In this document: positions 6,600 through 8,399 of the stretch, piece after piece
Layout: the number at the start of each line of letters is the position of its first letter
How positions within the stretch are numbered: the first letter of the stretch is position 1
Assembly: GCA_015489185.1 (NCBI GenBank)
Contig: WGAE01000048.1
Span: 1-8,399 of the forward strand
Length of the DNA: 8,399 nucleotides
From: Campylobacterales bacterium
Lineage (GTDB): Bacteria > Campylobacterota > Campylobacteria > Campylobacterales > QNZT01
Direction: 5' to 3'
Translations under genes and position numbers: made by a program
The notes under the pieces: model-generated
The model's input: the letters and a program-made list of their open reading frames with translations, nothing else
Told to the model about the DNA's origin: nothing
The model's database searches: none

Positions 6600-7204
6600 T
6601 TTCCAAAACACTCCACAAATGCTTTACTGTTCGAACACGCTACAGAGGTGTCACCCTGCACCACCACACTCTCCCGGGACATCTTCACCAGCACCAGATC
6701 GCTGATACTGTCTGTATAGAAACAATCAAACGTCTCGATTCCTTCTGAGCGCACAAACGTTGCTTTCTCCTGCGCGTAACAGTTACGCGCCACACCCGTC
6801 ACTTTTCCATCCTCATACGCCAGTTTCGACGCGATCACCTGCACATGTACCGGGAAAAGCATTCTGACATACTCTTCGAAAGAGGCGCTGACGATGACGT
6901 AACGATTGCCGTCGGCAAAATCGAGTGACCGGTAAAGTTTGTTAAGCGGTATCGTTTTTGCGTAACTTTCCGCACACGTTTTAATCTCTTCACGCGATTT
7001 TCCCGCCAGAAAAAGGCGCACCCCGATCTCCTTGAGGCGGGTGTTCGAAATCAGTTTCAGTTTCGCTGCGACCATCGCAGTAAAATAGAGCAAAAGCTTC
7101 ACCGGATAAAAAAGATTTTTACGCGCGCAGTGTCTAAAAAAGCCGAACAACGTATCCCGGTAGGTCAACGTCTTGTCGAAATCAAAGCCCAGACACTTTT
7201 TCAT
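6596..7204 (-). CDS. HAD-superfamily IB (SerB-like) phosphatase
   Basis: This 202-residue protein carries all four HAD motifs. Motif I is GFDFDKTLT (6-14; nucleophile Asp8, acid/base Asp10). Motif II is VSAS (105-108), motif III is Lys147 in QEKATF, and motif IV is TDSISDLVL (164-172). Spacing and cap resemble HAD-IB proteins related to phosphoserine phosphatase. A hydrophobic stretch in the cap region (about 31-50, LFYPVKLLLYFTAMVAAKLK) suggests a membrane contact or a lipid-phosphate substrate. The natural substrate is unknown; a sugar phosphate, an amino-acid phosphate or a polyprenyl-linked phosphate are all possible. The ATG overlaps the ATP-grasp stop as ATGA, and its own TGA overlaps the deacetylase ATG in the same way, so all three proteins are translationally coupled. 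Confidence 0.87.
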   Translation of the reverse strand: MKKCLGFDFDKTLTYRDTLFGFFRHCARKNLFYPVKLLLYFTAMVAAKLKLISNTRLKEIGVRLFLAGKSREEIKTCAESYAKTIPLNKLYRSLDFADGNRYVIVSASFEEYVRMLFPVHVQVIASKLAYEDGKVTGVARNCYAQEKATFVRSEGIETFDCFYTDSISDLVLVKMSRESVVVQGDTSVACSNSKAFVECFGK

Positions 7205-8358
7205 CTACCCAACACCTTTTGTCGAAATTTCGTCCACTTCGCCGGATCGAGCAGGTTATAGAGCATAAAAACCATTGCGGGGAAATACCCGGTATAACTG
7301 AAATTGATATAACAGGTATTTGCCGCGTTTCGTCGCCAGAAACCCTCGATACGCCCTCTTTTGCGGATATATCCCAGTATATCCCACGGAAAGAACCAGC
7401 GCAAATAACGATCTTCACGGATATCGGCTTTTCGTATCGGCTGCTTTAATGCACCCAGACAGTAGTTGAGTAACATCTCACTGCCGCAAAATTCCGACAA
7501 CATCAAAGAACCCCAGAGTCTGGGGTTGATCTCGATCACTTTATACTCCCCGCTTTTGGGATCATACAAAAACTCAACCATCGCCAGACCACTCCAGCCA
7601 AGCTTTTCCAGCACCGTTTCTCCAAGCTTTTGCAACTGCGGTTGCAATGCACATTTGGAGTAGACGCTCACCCCGCCCGTCTCCGGATAGGTGCGGATCC
7701 GCTTATGCCCGTAATAGGCAACCGGTTTCCCAGCATTGAACAGAAGAAAACCGCCTTCAACCGCCTGCGGATTTTCCAGCCGCTCCTGAATCAGATACCG
7801 CTCCATCGGCAAGCTCTCGCACGCTTCAATCAACGCCTCTTTCGTATCGACAAACCGAATTCCGGCAGAACCCGATCCGCTGACCGGCTTGAAGATCAAA
7901 GGCGCCGGCAGTGTTTTTCGTTCCCGCAACGTTTCACACGTAAATGTTTTGGGAACCGGTATTTCATGACGTTCACAAAAGGCGGCAAATTTTCCTTTGT
8001 CTCTGACCGTATCAAACGCCTCTTTGGGCGGTAGATTATGGTAAAAATTTTCTGCCCTGTTTTCGGAGAGAAAGTCGTACACCTGCAGTGTTGTATCCTC
8101 TTCGATTGGTATGTAGACCAGCTTGCGATCCGCATATTTTTCCAAAATTGCACGCAGATCGGACACAAAACGGGCACCTTTGCGCAGCCGTTCGATTTTC
8201 CCTCCGTAAGCGGTTTGCAAAAGCAGTTTGGATAGAGCGCCGACATCGTCACACAACAGCAAATCGACACCTTTTGTGCGCATGATATTGGCCAGATCAA
8301 ACGCTTTGCGTGTCGATAAATCGGTAATGATCAACGTAAACGGCGGTATATCGGACAT
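7201..8358 (-). CDS. ATP-grasp family carboxylate-amine/thiol ligase-like protein
   Basis: This 385-residue protein has an ATP-grasp fold like the carbamoyl-phosphate synthase/biotin carboxylase group. Such enzymes activate a carboxylate as an acyl phosphate and join it to an amine or other nucleophile. Residues 1-110 form a pre-ATP-grasp alpha/beta domain. Visible ATP-grasp elements are PLIFKPVSGSGSAG (153-166, ATP-binding lysine and flexible loop), LIQERL (189-194), the metal ligand Glu262 in MVEFLYD, and VIEINPRLWGS (274-284) with Glu276 and Asn278. The C-terminal third has an aromatic, hydrophobic stretch (about 351-371) that may dock on the membrane. The substrate cannot be named. In this context acylation or aminoacylation of an amino sugar is a reasonable inference only. 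The ATG at 8358 has a weak AAGG site 10 bases ahead. The reading frame stays open to the window edge, so a longer N-terminus is not fully excluded. Confidence 0.87.
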   Translation of the reverse strand: MSDIPPFTLIITDLSTRKAFDLANIMRTKGVDLLLCDDVGALSKLLLQTAYGGKIERLRKGARFVSDLRAILEKYADRKLVYIPIEEDTTLQVYDFLSENRAENFYHNLPPKEAFDTVRDKGKFAAFCERHEIPVPKTFTCETLRERKTLPAPLIFKPVSGSGSAGIRFVDTKEALIEACESLPMERYLIQERLENPQAVEGGFLLFNAGKPVAYYGHKRIRTYPETGGVSVYSKCALQPQLQKLGETVLEKLGWSGLAMVEFLYDPKSGEYKVIEINPRLWGSLMLSEFCGSEMLLNYCLGALKQPIRKADIREDRYLRWFFPWDILGYIRKRGRIEGFWRRNAANTCYINFSYTGYFPAMVFMLYNLLDPAKWTKFRQKVLGR

Positions 8359-8363
8359 CTGTT

Positions 8364-8399
8364 TTAAACCTTGACGACGCTGGACTGGAATTGGCGGAA
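8364..8399 (-). CDS. Possible 3' end of an upstream gene (11 codons)
   Basis: On the minus strand one frame from the window edge reads FRQFQSSVVKV and ends at TAA (8366-8364), five bases before the ATP-grasp ATG. Such close spacing matches the rest of the operon, so this may be the tail of a preceding co-transcribed gene. The other two frames are also open over this short distance. Product unknown. Confidence 0.3.
   Translation of the reverse strand, partial: FRQFQSSVVKV

Noticed and set aside
7896..8300. Minus-strand open frame of 134 codons
   Set aside because: It is an out-of-frame shadow of the ATP-grasp gene, rich in Cys/Trp and without a domain.

Overview
The window is a gene-dense stretch of a surface-polysaccharide (O-antigen or capsule type) cluster from a Gram-negative bacterium. 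All recognisable genes lie on the minus strand, so transcription runs from the high-coordinate end to the low one. The source organism cannot be fixed from the sequence. The short gene overlaps, AAA/AAG-rich coding and gene content would suit a Campylobacterota-like or related proteobacterial genome, but that is only a weak guess.

Layout in transcription order. (1) At the right edge is a possible last 11 codons of an upstream gene. (2) A tightly coupled trio follows: an ATP-grasp ligase (8358-7201), a HAD-IB phosphatase (7204-6596) and a polysaccharide deacetylase of the type found with exosortase/EPS systems (6599-5685). (3) Next is a nucleotide-sugar module: glucose-1-phosphate cytidylyltransferase rfbF (5668-4889), CDP-glucose 4,6-dehydratase rfbG (4888-3788), a small RmlC/FdtA-like cupin (3800-3393) and a lysine-bearing DegT/DnrJ/EryC1/StrS aminotransferase (3403-2285). 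(4) A family 2 glycosyltransferase (2292-1384) follows. (5) After a 90-base AT-rich gap that probably holds a promoter come the ABC-2 exporter permease wzm (1293-484) and its ATPase wzt (484 to beyond the left edge, N-terminal 161 residues only).

How the genes fit together. RfbF and RfbG should convert glucose-1-phosphate plus CTP to CDP-4-keto-6-deoxyglucose. The cupin and the aminotransferase then probably make a CDP-linked amino-dideoxyhexose. There is no RfbH-type 3-dehydratase, so the standard 3,6-dideoxyhexose route is not what is encoded here. The glycosyltransferase would add a sugar to the lipid-linked glycan, and Wzm/Wzt would export the finished chain across the inner membrane. The ATP-grasp, HAD and deacetylase proteins look like modification or precursor enzymes of the same glycan; their substrates are not evident.

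All junctions from the ATP-grasp gene to the glycosyltransferase overlap, abut or are separated by 16 bases, which indicates one operon. The only non-coding gap of any size is 1294-1383. I saw no RNA genes, insertion sequences, CRISPR arrays or clear terminators. The most interesting points are the CDP-amino-sugar combination, the cupin whose usual catalytic histidine position carries lysine, and the coupled ATP-grasp/HAD/deacetylase trio.
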